DNA from: Microbacterium sp. LWO12-1.2
GTDB lineage: Bacteria; Actinomycetota; Actinomycetes; Actinomycetales; Microbacteriaceae
Direction of reading: 5' to 3'
Length of the DNA stretch: 64,000 nucleotides
Assembly (NCBI RefSeq): GCF_040675875.1
Contig: NZ_JBEGII010000001.1
Coordinates: 310,001 to 374,000, forward strand
Shown: one piece after another, positions 55,270 through 63,292 of the stretch
Layout: each line of letters starts with the position of its first letter
Numbering within the stretch: the first letter of the stretch is position 1
The notes under the pieces: generated by a model
Databases searched by the model: none
What the model saw: the letters and a program-made list of their open reading frames with translations, nothing else
What the model was told of the DNA's origin: nothing
Made by a program: the position numbers and the translations under genes

Positions 55270-56363
55270 CGTGACGACGCGGTCGAGGCGTCCCGCACCG
55301 ACACCCGGCGCCATGCAGCGTGCGCGACATCGGCAGGAGACGCAGCCGCGAAGGAGATCGCGCCGGCTGCGACGTCCAGCGCGACCGTGAGTTTCGTCTC
55401 CCAGCGCAGGTGCTCAGGCTGGTCGGCCCGCGCACGCACCGAGATCGGCGCATCGGGGATCGCCCCGAACGCGAGCGCCCTCTCCCGATCGTCGACGATG
55501 GCCGCGAGATCGGCGGCGTCCGTCAGACACCGGTACCGGGGGATGCTCGTGGTCTCGTACGGCGAGTACTCGCCCGCGGCGAGCTCAGCATCGAGGAAGT
55601 GGTTCGTGTGCGCCAAGGTCTGTCCACGCGGGGCGGGCAGCACCGCGACTCCGGCAGGGGAGACCTCCACGGCCGCGGCGGAGGGCGTCTCGCCGTCGAA
55701 CGCGACGACCGTGAGCACGCTCGACGCGGCGAGGGGGACGGAGCGGGCCAGCGCGACGGCCTCGGCCAGCGTGCTCGCGCGGTCCAGGATCATCCTGGCG
55801 AGCACGTGCACGGGCACTCCGGCCTGCGAGCCGTCCGACCTGTGATGCAGGATGTTGAAGTGCACACCGACGCCGCGGTCGTTCACCCCGATCTTGGCCG
55901 GCTGCCCGAACTCGCAGAAGGTCACGACCCGCGCCCCTGAGGCCGACCGGAGCCGTCGCACCACGGTCTCGTTCGAGAGCGTCTCGTGCCAGTCCCAGGT
56001 CTGCAGCGTGCGCGGCGGTGTCGCATCGTCGGGCACGTACACGACGGTCGAGCACTCCATCGACGGGGTCATCCGCGCGAGGATCTCGGTGCGCGCCGTG
56101 AGCAGATGCACGTCGGTGAGTGGCAGCCCGCTCCCTTCGGCGATGCCGGCGAACTCGGCGGCGATCTCGGGCGCGTGGGTATCGATGGCTGCGCGGCATT
56201 CGTCCGCGACAGCTCTGGCGTTGTCAGCGCCGACGCCGGACTGCGCGAACAGTCGCAGATAGGAGTCGCGCGCACTGTGCAGCTGCGGCGTCCAGTGCGC
56301 GCCGAACCGGACGCCCTCGTGGTGCGGGCCGTCGACATCCGAAGACCACTCGTGCACGATCAT
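55266..56363 (-). CDS. C45-family Ntn hydrolase (penicillin acyltransferase-like)
   Basis: This 365-residue protein has the acyl-CoA:6-aminopenicillanate acyltransferase/C45 layout. A pro-segment of about 100 residues precedes C104 in SMECSTVVYV, the expected self-cleavage point and nucleophile, with Glu rather than Gly before it. LQTWDWHE, FCEFGQPAKIGVNDRGVGVH (as FCEFGQPAKIG / VNDRGVGVHFN) and TLAHTNHFL follow as in the family. Such enzymes hydrolyse or form amide bonds, for example N-acyl amino acids. No signal peptide. Its ATG overlaps the stop of the FMN-binding gene (ATGA), so it belongs to the amine operon. Confidence 0.8.
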   Translation of the reverse strand: MIVHEWSSDVDGPHHEGVRFGAHWTPQLHSARDSYLRLFAQSGVGADNARAVADECRAAIDTHAPEIAAEFAGIAEGSGLPLTDVHLLTARTEILARMTPSMECSTVVYVPDDATPPRTLQTWDWHETLSNETVVRRLRSASGARVVTFCEFGQPAKIGVNDRGVGVHFNILHHRSDGSQAGVPVHVLARMILDRASTLAEAVALARSVPLAASSVLTVVAFDGETPSAAAVEVSPAGVAVLPAPRGQTLAHTNHFLDAELAAGEYSPYETTSIPRYRCLTDAADLAAIVDDRERALAFGAIPDAPISVRARADQPEHLRWETKLTVALDVAAGAISFAAASPADVAHAAWRRVSVRDASTASSR

Positions 56364-57004
56364 TCGTCGCCTCCGATGCGTTCGACCAGTTCGGCGACGT
56401 CGCCGTAGGGGCATCCTCTGGCGCGCGAGGCGGCGGCCACCCGCTGTCGCACCTCGAGCGGCTTGTCCTGGCTGACCTTGAACACGGCGCGCTGCTCGAT
56501 GATCTCGAACCGGAACGACACGATCCCGCCGACGATCCGCTCGAAGGTGGGCAGCGAGCTCGTCATGTCCCAGGCCGTCGGTTCCAGCGCTTCGAGCTCC
56601 TCGACCGTGCGCGTCACGACGTGCATGCCGTCGGCGGCATCCTCGAGCACCGTCACCCTGGCCGTGAGGTGCACGGCCGCGTAGTCCCAGGTGGGCACGT
56701 TCGGGTCGTCGGCGTAGGTGGTGGGGGAGACGTAGTCGTGGGGACCGGAGAACACCAGGAGCACGGAATCGCCGTCCGCGATCTGTTGCCACTGCGGATT
56801 CTTCCGCGCGATGTGTCCCAGGAGCTCCCCGCCGACGAAGCCGCCGTCCTGCGCCATCCGCTCGATGATGACGGGCGTGTGCGTGACGGTGGGCGCGCCC
56901 TCCGCTCCGCCGCCGTTCGAGACGACGAGGGCGAACGGGTGACGACGTACGAGCTCGTTCACCTCGTGCTGCGAGGGGGCGGGGTACTTCTCGAACTCGT
57001 ACAC
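56360..57004 (-). CDS. PaiB-like FMN-binding protein
   Basis: This 214-residue protein is of the FMN_bind_2/PaiB family (split-barrel flavin fold): HPFALVVSNGG, THTPVIIER, GHIARKNPQWQ, VLLVFSGPHDYVSPTTYADDP (as VLLVFSGPHDYVSP) and TWDYAAVHLTARV are its landmarks. In Bacillus PaiB works with the PaiA polyamine acetyltransferase. It starts with GTG two bases after the P1 hydrolase stop. No DNA-binding domain is present despite the family's historic name as a negative regulator; an enzymatic role on the operon's substrate is possible. Confidence 0.85.
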   Translation of the reverse strand: MYEFEKYPAPSQHEVNELVRRHPFALVVSNGGGAEGAPTVTHTPVIIERMAQDGGFVGGELLGHIARKNPQWQQIADGDSVLLVFSGPHDYVSPTTYADDPNVPTWDYAAVHLTARVTVLEDAADGMHVVTRTVEELEALEPTAWDMTSSLPTFERIVGGIVSFRFEIIEQRAVFKVSQDKPLEVRQRVAAASRARGCPYGDVAELVERIGGDE

Positions 57005-57006
57005 GG

Positions 57007-58026
57007 TCAGCCCGCCGCGCAGAGGATGGCGTCCCACGCGGTCTCACCGGCGAGGGTGGCCACGGCGGTGGAGTTCAGCGACAACCTGCCGCGCGAGGTG
57101 CCCGGATCCTCGGGCAGCGCGACCTCGTCGGTCGTGAGGGCGAACAGGGTGTCGCCGTCGAGCGGGGTGTGGAACGGCTGGATGCCGCGGTGCATGGAGC
57201 TGTGCACCTGCAGGCCGAACTGCTTCAGCTCGACGTCGGACAGCTGCACGTTGGTGATCACCGCGGTGATCGTGGTATTGCCCGACATGGACTCGACCAG
57301 CCGCGACTCCCCGATCGCCTCTTCGTAGTCGAGCGCGGGGTGGCGGCGCTCCCCGGTGGTCGCATCGAAGTTGCCGCGGATGATCCGGCCCGCGCGGTCG
57401 AGGATCACGCCGTAGGGGTTGAGCACCGTGACCACGAGCACCTTCACATCTCCCACCTGCCGGAAGGCGGCGCCCTGCCCCGTGAACTCCACGCGAGCGG
57501 GATCGACCTTGCCGGACGACGCCGAGGCGCCGCCGCCGACGCGTCCGACCTCGATGACGCCCTCGCGTGCGGCCAGCAGCGCGGCTTTGCCCAGAGCGGT
57601 GTCGGGGAAGACCGAGTTGTCGCGCACCGAGTAGTCGTAGATGATCGCTCCGGAGACGAGCTGGAGCTGATCGAACCCGGAGCGGTGCTCCGCCCGTTCG
57701 AACAGCGCCTCGGACACACCGGCGACGGCGGACAGCCCGTACACGGATCCGCCGGCGAGGCAGATCGCGTGGTTGTAGCCGTAGAGTCCACTCGCACCGA
57801 CCGCCCCGCCGCGTCGGTCGGTGAAGGTCCTGGCGCCGGCGGGGATCGACAGCACCGTCGCCCCGGTCGGACCCTCGGCGTACTCGGCGGTGCCCAGGAG
57901 CACGCCGGGGAAGTCGTACTCGACCTGTCCGCGATCCGTGCCGTGCACGGGGGCGAGGGCGTAGTCGCTGTTGGAGCGGCGGGGGCCTGCGGGGAGGACG
58001 GGGGCGAGGCAGTGGATGTCGGTCAC
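57007..58026 (-). CDS. P1-family Ntn hydrolase (DmpA/NylC-like aminopeptidase or amidase)
   Basis: This 339-residue protein has the P1 fold: FPGVLLGTAEYAEGPTGATV, AVGASGLYGYNHAICLAGGS (as two segments), VGGGASASSGK and the C-terminal MHRGIQPFHTPLDGDTLFAL. The self-cleavage site is most likely N250-T251 (SGNTTITAV), as in the nylon-oligomer hydrolase NylC, rather than the Gly-Ser of DmpA. Members cleave N-terminal amino acids, beta-peptides or omega-amino-acid amides. GTG start overlaps the transporter ATPase stop (GTGA). Cytosolic; it would act on the compound imported by the adjacent ABC system. Confidence 0.88.
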   Translation of the reverse strand: MTDIHCLAPVLPAGPRRSNSDYALAPVHGTDRGQVEYDFPGVLLGTAEYAEGPTGATVLSIPAGARTFTDRRGGAVGASGLYGYNHAICLAGGSVYGLSAVAGVSEALFERAEHRSGFDQLQLVSGAIIYDYSVRDNSVFPDTALGKAALLAAREGVIEVGRVGGGASASSGKVDPARVEFTGQGAAFRQVGDVKVLVVTVLNPYGVILDRAGRIIRGNFDATTGERRHPALDYEEAIGESRLVESMSGNTTITAVITNVQLSDVELKQFGLQVHSSMHRGIQPFHTPLDGDTLFALTTDEVALPEDPGTSRGRLSLNSTAVATLAGETAWDAILCAAG

Positions 58027-58808
58027 GATGAGAGCTCCTGGAACAGTTGACGCGAATAGGGATGGCTGGGCAGGTCGTAGAAGACCTCAGCGGGGGCGTG
58101 CTCGACGATCTCGCCGGCACGCATCACCGCCAGGTGATGGGAGATGTAGCGCACGGCGGCGAGATCGTGGGAGATGAACAGGGCGGCGAAGCCGTGCTCG
58201 GCCTGCAGGTCCCGGATGAGGTTGAGGATCTGCGCCTGCACTGAGACGTCGAGGGCGCTCACGGCCTCGTCGAAGACGATGAAGGCCGGATGCGTGACGA
58301 GGGCACGCGCGACGCTCACACGCTGGAGCTGCCCGCCGGAGAGCTGGTGCGGACGGCGGGCGGCGAAGGAGGCGGGCAGCCCGACCCGCTCCAGCATGGC
58401 CACCGCGCGCTCCTCGGCCGCGGGGCTGCGTCGCTCATGCACGAGTACGGGCTCCAGCACCGACGAGAGCACGGTCGAGCGCGGATCGAGCGCCCACCGC
58501 GGATGCTGCAGCACAGCCTGCATCCGACCGGCACGGGACCGGAGGCTGCGTGCGAGCGGAGCACCCTGGAAGCGTACGGCTCCGGAGTCGGGACGTTGCA
58601 GGCCGAGCACGACGGAGCCGGTCGTGGTCTTGCCCGACCCTGACTCACCCACGAGACCGAGCGTCTCGCCGGGCGCGACCGCGAACGACACGTGCGACAT
58701 GGCCCTGACCTTCCGCCGATGGGCACCGAAGCCCGACGTGAAGGCGACGCAGACGTCGTCGAGCTCGATGGTGGGCGCGGACGTCGACGTCGAAGACGAG
58801 GTGCTCAT
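58023..58808 (-). CDS. Peptide-type ABC transporter ATPase (OppF/DppF-like)
   Basis: This 261-residue ATPase has Walker A GESGSGKTT, signature HQLSGGQLQRVSVARAL, Walker B FIVFDEAVSALD and the switch histidine in LFISHDLAAVRYI. In Walker B the usual DEP is DEA, so an alanine replaces the proline while the catalytic glutamate is retained. The C-terminal HPYSRQLFQ is the short oligopeptide-transporter tail. ATG 58808 overlaps the stop of the sister ATPase. Confidence 0.92.
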   Translation of the reverse strand: MSTSSSTSTSAPTIELDDVCVAFTSGFGAHRRKVRAMSHVSFAVAPGETLGLVGESGSGKTTTGSVVLGLQRPDSGAVRFQGAPLARSLRSRAGRMQAVLQHPRWALDPRSTVLSSVLEPVLVHERRSPAAEERAVAMLERVGLPASFAARRPHQLSGGQLQRVSVARALVTHPAFIVFDEAVSALDVSVQAQILNLIRDLQAEHGFAALFISHDLAAVRYISHHLAVMRAGEIVEHAPAEVFYDLPSHPYSRQLFQELSS

Positions 58809-59800
58809 GCGGACACCCCCTCTCCGGGCCGGAGCCCCGTTCGATGATCGGCGTCGACGAGTTCCGCCGCACGGATGCAGAGGCTGTGGCGGGCACCGAG
58901 CGGTTCGGGCCGGACCACTTCGCAGGCGTCGATACGGTGGGCGCAGCGTGCGGCGAACGCGCATCCTTCCGCTTCGCCGTGCAGCACCGGCGGCGAACCC
59001 GGGATGCTCGACAGCCGCTCGCCGCGCTTCGCCCGCGACGGATCGGTCGCCGCGAGTGCCCGTGCGTACGGGTGCACGGGGCTGCCGAGCACGGCGGACG
59101 CGGGGCCGCGCTCCACGACGCGTCCGGCGTACATGACGGCCACTTCGTCGCACCACCGCGCGACGGCGGGCAGATCGTGGCTGAGCCAGAGGATGGTCGT
59201 GCCCTGCTCGCGGGCCTGCGCGAACAGCAGCCGCATGACCTCCTCGCGCACCTGGCTGTCGAGCGCCGCTGTGGGCTCGTCGGCGATGAGGAGCTTCGGA
59301 CGACGACACATCGCCATGGCGATCGCCACGCGCTGGGCCATGCCCCCGGAGATCTGATGCGGGAACAGGCGCACGACGCGGGCGGGGTCGGTGATCTGCA
59401 TCGACTCCAGCAACTCCACCTGGCGGCGGAGCGAGCCGTCGTCGCCGACGGCCCGGAGCACCAGCTTCAGCTGTGCGCCGATGCGCATCGTCGGATCGAG
59501 CGAGCCGATCGGGTCCTGCGCGATGTACGCGAGGGTGTCCCTGCGGTAGGCCCGGAGCGCATGATCGTCGAGGCCGAGCACGTCGTTGCCATCGATCTCG
59601 AGGACGCCGCGGACGATCCGCGCCGACCGCGGCTGCAAGCGTCCGATGACCGCGGCGAGTGTGGACTTTCCCGAGCCGGACTCTCCGACGATCGCGACGG
59701 AGCTGCCGTCGGCGACGTCGAGGTCCACTCCGTCGAGCGCGCGGACCGTGGTGGCGCCCGTGAAGTCCAGGGCCAGATCGCTGATATGCACGGCGGTCAT
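58805..59800 (-). CDS. Peptide-type ABC transporter ATPase (OppD/DppD-like)
   Basis: This 331-residue ATPase has GESGSGKST (Walker A), QDPIGSLDPTMRIGAQL, HQISGGMAQRVAIAMAM (signature), LLIADEPTAALD (Walker B) and WLSHDLPAVARW. The C-terminus carries the oligopeptide-family cysteine cluster typical of a [4Fe-4S] site: GCAFAARCAHRIDACEVVRPEP. ATG 59800 overlaps the permease stop. It forms a heterodimeric motor with the following ATPase. Confidence 0.93.
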   Translation of the reverse strand: MTAVHISDLALDFTGATTVRALDGVDLDVADGSSVAIVGESGSGKSTLAAVIGRLQPRSARIVRGVLEIDGNDVLGLDDHALRAYRRDTLAYIAQDPIGSLDPTMRIGAQLKLVLRAVGDDGSLRRQVELLESMQITDPARVVRLFPHQISGGMAQRVAIAMAMCRRPKLLIADEPTAALDSQVREEVMRLLFAQAREQGTTILWLSHDLPAVARWCDEVAVMYAGRVVERGPASAVLGSPVHPYARALAATDPSRAKRGERLSSIPGSPPVLHGEAEGCAFAARCAHRIDACEVVRPEPLGARHSLCIRAAELVDADHRTGLRPGEGVSA

Positions 59801-60681
59801 CGGAGGGACCTCGTCTCTCGCGGTTCGAATCGGTCGCGGAGGCCGTCGCCGATGATGTTGATGCACAGGATCGAGATCACGAGCACGACGCCGGGGATGA
59901 TGACGAGCTGAGGGGCCTGGGTCATGTACAGCATCCCCTGCTGGATGAGGAGTCCGAGAGATGCCTCGGGCACCTGCACCCCGAAGCCGAGGAAGCTCAG
60001 CCCGCCCTCGACCAGGATCGCGACGGACAGCGCGTAGCTCGCCTGCACGGCGATGGTGCCCGAGATGTTCGGCAGCAGGCGGCGGGCGAAGATCACCGGG
60101 GTGCGCACGCCGCTGATGCGGGCGGAGATGATGAAGTCGCGTTCGGCGACCGCGCGGGTGGCGATGCGCACCACCCTGGTCATGAGGGGGATCGTGATCA
60201 CGACGATGCTGATGATCGCCGCAGGGCGTCCCGGTCCCAGCAGCGCGGAGACCAGGATCGCCAGCACCAGCGCGGGGAACGCGTAGAGCACGTCCGCGAC
60301 ACGCATGACCGCCTCGTTCACCGCACCGCCGTAGTAGCCGGCCAGCATGCCGAGCAGGGTGCTCACGACGGCGGAGCATACGACGGCGACGATCGACACG
60401 ACGAGGGTCGTCGCCGTGCCCTGGAACAGTCGGGGGAGGAGCGAACGGCCCAGGTTGTCGGTGCCGATCGGGGCGAGAGCGGACGGGCCGTCGAGGCGCC
60501 CGCCGACGGTGGCGCTCGTCGATCCGGTGACGCCGGTGAGTACCGCGATCACCGTCACGATGACGATCACGCCGAGCACGATGATCGCGGTGCGCAGCAC
60601 GGCATCGCTGCGACGCCAGGCACCGCGCGTGGCCTGGCTCGCCGCACGGACGCGGTAGGTGGCTGTGGGTGCGACGCTCAT
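59797..60681 (-). CDS. Peptide-type ABC transporter permease (DppC-like)
   Basis: This 294-residue permease has six helices. The extracellular loop after helix 1 has the family's GPSALAPIGTDNLGRSLLPRLFQG pattern (as APIGTDNLGRSLLPRL). The cytosolic coupling segment includes ERDFIISARISGVRTPVIFA and LLPNISGTIAVQ. ATG overlaps the stop of the DppB-like gene. Confidence 0.93.
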   Translation of the reverse strand: MSVAPTATYRVRAASQATRGAWRRSDAVLRTAIIVLGVIVIVTVIAVLTGVTGSTSATVGGRLDGPSALAPIGTDNLGRSLLPRLFQGTATTLVVSIVAVVCSAVVSTLLGMLAGYYGGAVNEAVMRVADVLYAFPALVLAILVSALLGPGRPAAIISIVVITIPLMTRVVRIATRAVAERDFIISARISGVRTPVIFARRLLPNISGTIAVQASYALSVAILVEGGLSFLGFGVQVPEASLGLLIQQGMLYMTQAPQLVIIPGVVLVISILCINIIGDGLRDRFEPRETRSLR

Positions 60682-61643
60682 CGGCGGCTCCCTCCGGTCA
60701 GGCGCAGGCGCGGATCCAGCGCGTTGGCGATGAGGTCGACCAGCAGGCTCGCGACGATGAAGACGATCGCGGCGAGCAGCACGGCGCTCTGAACGATCGC
60801 ATAGTCGCGGCGTCCGAGTGCCGTCTGCAGGTACGACCCCATGCCGGGGATGTTGAACACGAACTCGACGATCACGGTGCCGCCGAGCAGCACGGCGACC
60901 AGTGCGCCGACGATCGTGAGGATCGGGGCGGCGGCGTTGCGCAGCACGTGATGCCGCACGATGAACCAGGGCGTCTCGCCTCGTGCCACCGCCGCCTGCA
61001 CGTGCGGTTCGACGAGCACGTTCATCACCGCATCGCGGGTGTTCCTGGCGACCACGGCGACGCAGCCCACGGCCAGGACCGTCACGGGGAGCACGAGGGA
61101 TCCGAAGAACCGACCGGGGTCGACGGAGAACGGGGCGAACCGCCCGACCGAGACGCCGAGTCCGAGTGTGGAGACCGTGAAGACCACGACCCCGGCGAGC
61201 AGGAACTCGGGGATGCTGATGCCGAGGGCGCTGATGATACGTCCGACCGCCCCGGCCGACCCCTCTGAGCGGAGCGCGGCGACGAAGCCGAGCGGGATTC
61301 CGACCAGGAGGGTCACGACGATGGTGAGCAGAGCGATCGTCGCCGTGACAGGGAGACGGGCCGCGAACTCGTCCGATACCGAGACGTTGGAGACGAACGA
61401 ATAGCCGAGGTCACCGGTGAGGACCCCGAAGATCCAGTGGAAGTACTGGGTGACCACCGGATCGTCGAGCCCGGACTCGGCCACCGCCTGGGCCCGCTGC
61501 GCCTCGGTGGCGAGCGGACCCAGGACGAGGTCGATGTAGTCGCCCGGCATGAGGCGCACGGATGTGAAGATCAGCACCGAGACGACGACCAGCGTCAGCA
61601 GTGCGGCGCCGATGCGCCGGAGCGACCACAGAGCGACGGCCAT
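60678..61643 (-). CDS. Peptide-type ABC transporter permease (DppB-like)
   Basis: This 321-residue permease has six helices, starting RRIGAALLTLVVVSVLIFTS, a large periplasm-side loop containing QYFHWIFGVLTGDLGYSF and the C-terminal GTVIVEFVFNIPGMG of the family. ATG 61643 lies one base after the stop of the binding-protein gene, which excludes the longer frame. Confidence 0.93.
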   Translation of the reverse strand: MAVALWSLRRIGAALLTLVVVSVLIFTSVRLMPGDYIDLVLGPLATEAQRAQAVAESGLDDPVVTQYFHWIFGVLTGDLGYSFVSNVSVSDEFAARLPVTATIALLTIVVTLLVGIPLGFVAALRSEGSAGAVGRIISALGISIPEFLLAGVVVFTVSTLGLGVSVGRFAPFSVDPGRFFGSLVLPVTVLAVGCVAVVARNTRDAVMNVLVEPHVQAAVARGETPWFIVRHHVLRNAAAPILTIVGALVAVLLGGTVIVEFVFNIPGMGSYLQTALGRRDYAIVQSAVLLAAIVFIVASLLVDLIANALDPRLRLTGGSRR

Positions 61644-61644
61644 G

Positions 61645-63255
61645 TCAGCTCGCGCGGAACTGGGTGATGTAGCGGAGGAAGTTGCCATAGCCCTCGTCGC
61701 TGCTCAGCGTCGGCGACAGCGATGCCGTGTTCCATCCGATGGTGGACGGGCGCAGCACCAGCGGCACCATCTCGCTCTGCTCGTCGGCGACGGCGCACAG
61801 CTTCTCGAACACGGCGGCGCGGTCGGCGCCGGGTTCGGTCGAATATCCGTCGGCGATGAGCCCGTCGAGCTCGTCGGAGCCCTTCATGAAGACGGCGGAG
61901 AAGCCGGCGACCTCGGGGTTCCACCAGGTCGTGACCATGGCCGGGTCCGCGTAGCCGGCGAACCAGCTCAGCGCCAGGTCGAAGTCGGCAGGGCTGCCGT
62001 AGACGGCGGCGGAATAGGTGGCGTAGTCGACCTGCTGGATCTCGACGGTCACGCCGATCTCCGCGAGGTTCTGCTGCATGACCTGTGCGATCTGGGCGAG
62101 CACGGGTTCGTCGGTGTACACGACCAGGTCGAGCTCGAGGCCGCCGATCTCGTCGATCACGGCCTTCGCCGCCGCCACGTCCCGTGCGGCGGAGGGAAGG
62201 TCCTCGGCGACGCAGGCGTCGGGGAGGCCAGCGGGGGTGACGCCGGTCGCCGCCGTCGAGCCGCCGAACGCGAGCTCGTTGATGGCGTCCCGGTCGATCG
62301 CGCTGTTGATCGCGAACCGCACGTCCTGATCCTGCAGAGCCTCATCGCCGGTGAGCGAGTTGATCATCAGGTAGTGGAAGTCGGTGTTGCGCTGGCCGAC
62401 GACCGTCACGTCCTTCGCATTCGCGAGGAGTTCGGCGGAGTCGATCGAGTTGAGCACTGCGAAGTCCGCCGAGCCGTCCCTGAGCGCTGCCGCCCTGGTG
62501 GCCTCATCGCCCACGATGTCGATCGTCAGCGTCGAGAACCCGAGGGATGCGGCGTCGGGGTGGTGCTCGTTCGGCGCGAAGGTCCACTCCTCGTCCTGCC
62601 GGTGCGCGGTCGCCACGAGCGGGCCGGTGCCGACCATCTCGGTCGTGATGTCGACCTCACCCGATTCGATCTCGGCCATCGGCAGCACGGCGGCCGGTGT
62701 GTTGGCGAGTGCGGCGAGGAAGGGGGCGTACGGCTCGGAGAGCGTGACGGTGACCTCGAGGTCGCCGGTCTCCTCGATCGACGCGATGGGGCCGAGCTGG
62801 CCGGTCCAGGTCGTCGGAGTGTCGAGGAGGCGCTGGAGGCTGCCGACCACGTCTGCCGCCGTCATCGCGCGTCCGTTCGAGAACACGGCGTCGTCGGCGA
62901 GCGTGAAGACGTACTCGGTGGCGCTCGGCGTCTCCCAGGAGGTGGCGAGCGAGGGTGCGACGTCGAGGTTCTCGTCGATGGTGGTGAGCGTCTCGTACGA
63001 GAGCCCCTCCAGCATCCAGGAGCGAGCCGTCGCCGCGCCCTGCGGGTCCAGGCCGCTGGCTTCGGCGGTGTCGTAGTCCACCTGGACGACGAGATCACCG
63101 CCGCCGTCGAAGGCATCGTCGGAGACGGCGAGGAACCCGGGTGCGACCTCGTCCTGCGTGGGTTCGGTATCGGGTGAGGCGCCGGCGGCGCATCCGGTGA
63201 GGGCGAGGACGGCGACGGCGGTGAACGCCACCCCCGCGCGAGCTGCAGTGTGCAT
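61645..63255 (-). CDS. Peptide/nickel/opine-type substrate-binding lipoprotein
   Basis: This 536-residue SBP_bac_5 lipoprotein has lipobox LALTGC with C22 and an acidic linker. Family landmarks are ATSWETPSATEYVFTLADDA (TEYVFTLADDAVFSNGRAMT), TPTTWTGQLG, TGPLVATAHRQDEEW, VRFAINSAIDRDAINELAF and MVTTWWNPEVAGF. ATG 63255 has an AAGGGA site. It captures the ligand of the operon; families of this kind bind peptides, opines, sugars or amines, so the ligand cannot be predicted. Confidence 0.92.
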   Translation of the reverse strand: MHTAARAGVAFTAVAVLALTGCAAGASPDTEPTQDEVAPGFLAVSDDAFDGGGDLVVQVDYDTAEASGLDPQGAATARSWMLEGLSYETLTTIDENLDVAPSLATSWETPSATEYVFTLADDAVFSNGRAMTAADVVGSLQRLLDTPTTWTGQLGPIASIEETGDLEVTVTLSEPYAPFLAALANTPAAVLPMAEIESGEVDITTEMVGTGPLVATAHRQDEEWTFAPNEHHPDAASLGFSTLTIDIVGDEATRAAALRDGSADFAVLNSIDSAELLANAKDVTVVGQRNTDFHYLMINSLTGDEALQDQDVRFAINSAIDRDAINELAFGGSTAATGVTPAGLPDACVAEDLPSAARDVAAAKAVIDEIGGLELDLVVYTDEPVLAQIAQVMQQNLAEIGVTVEIQQVDYATYSAAVYGSPADFDLALSWFAGYADPAMVTTWWNPEVAGFSAVFMKGSDELDGLIADGYSTEPGADRAAVFEKLCAVADEQSEMVPLVLRPSTIGWNTASLSPTLSSDEGYGNFLRYITQFRAS

Positions 63256-63292
63256 GTCGGTGTTTCCCTTCGGGATGTCGGACGACGGCGGA

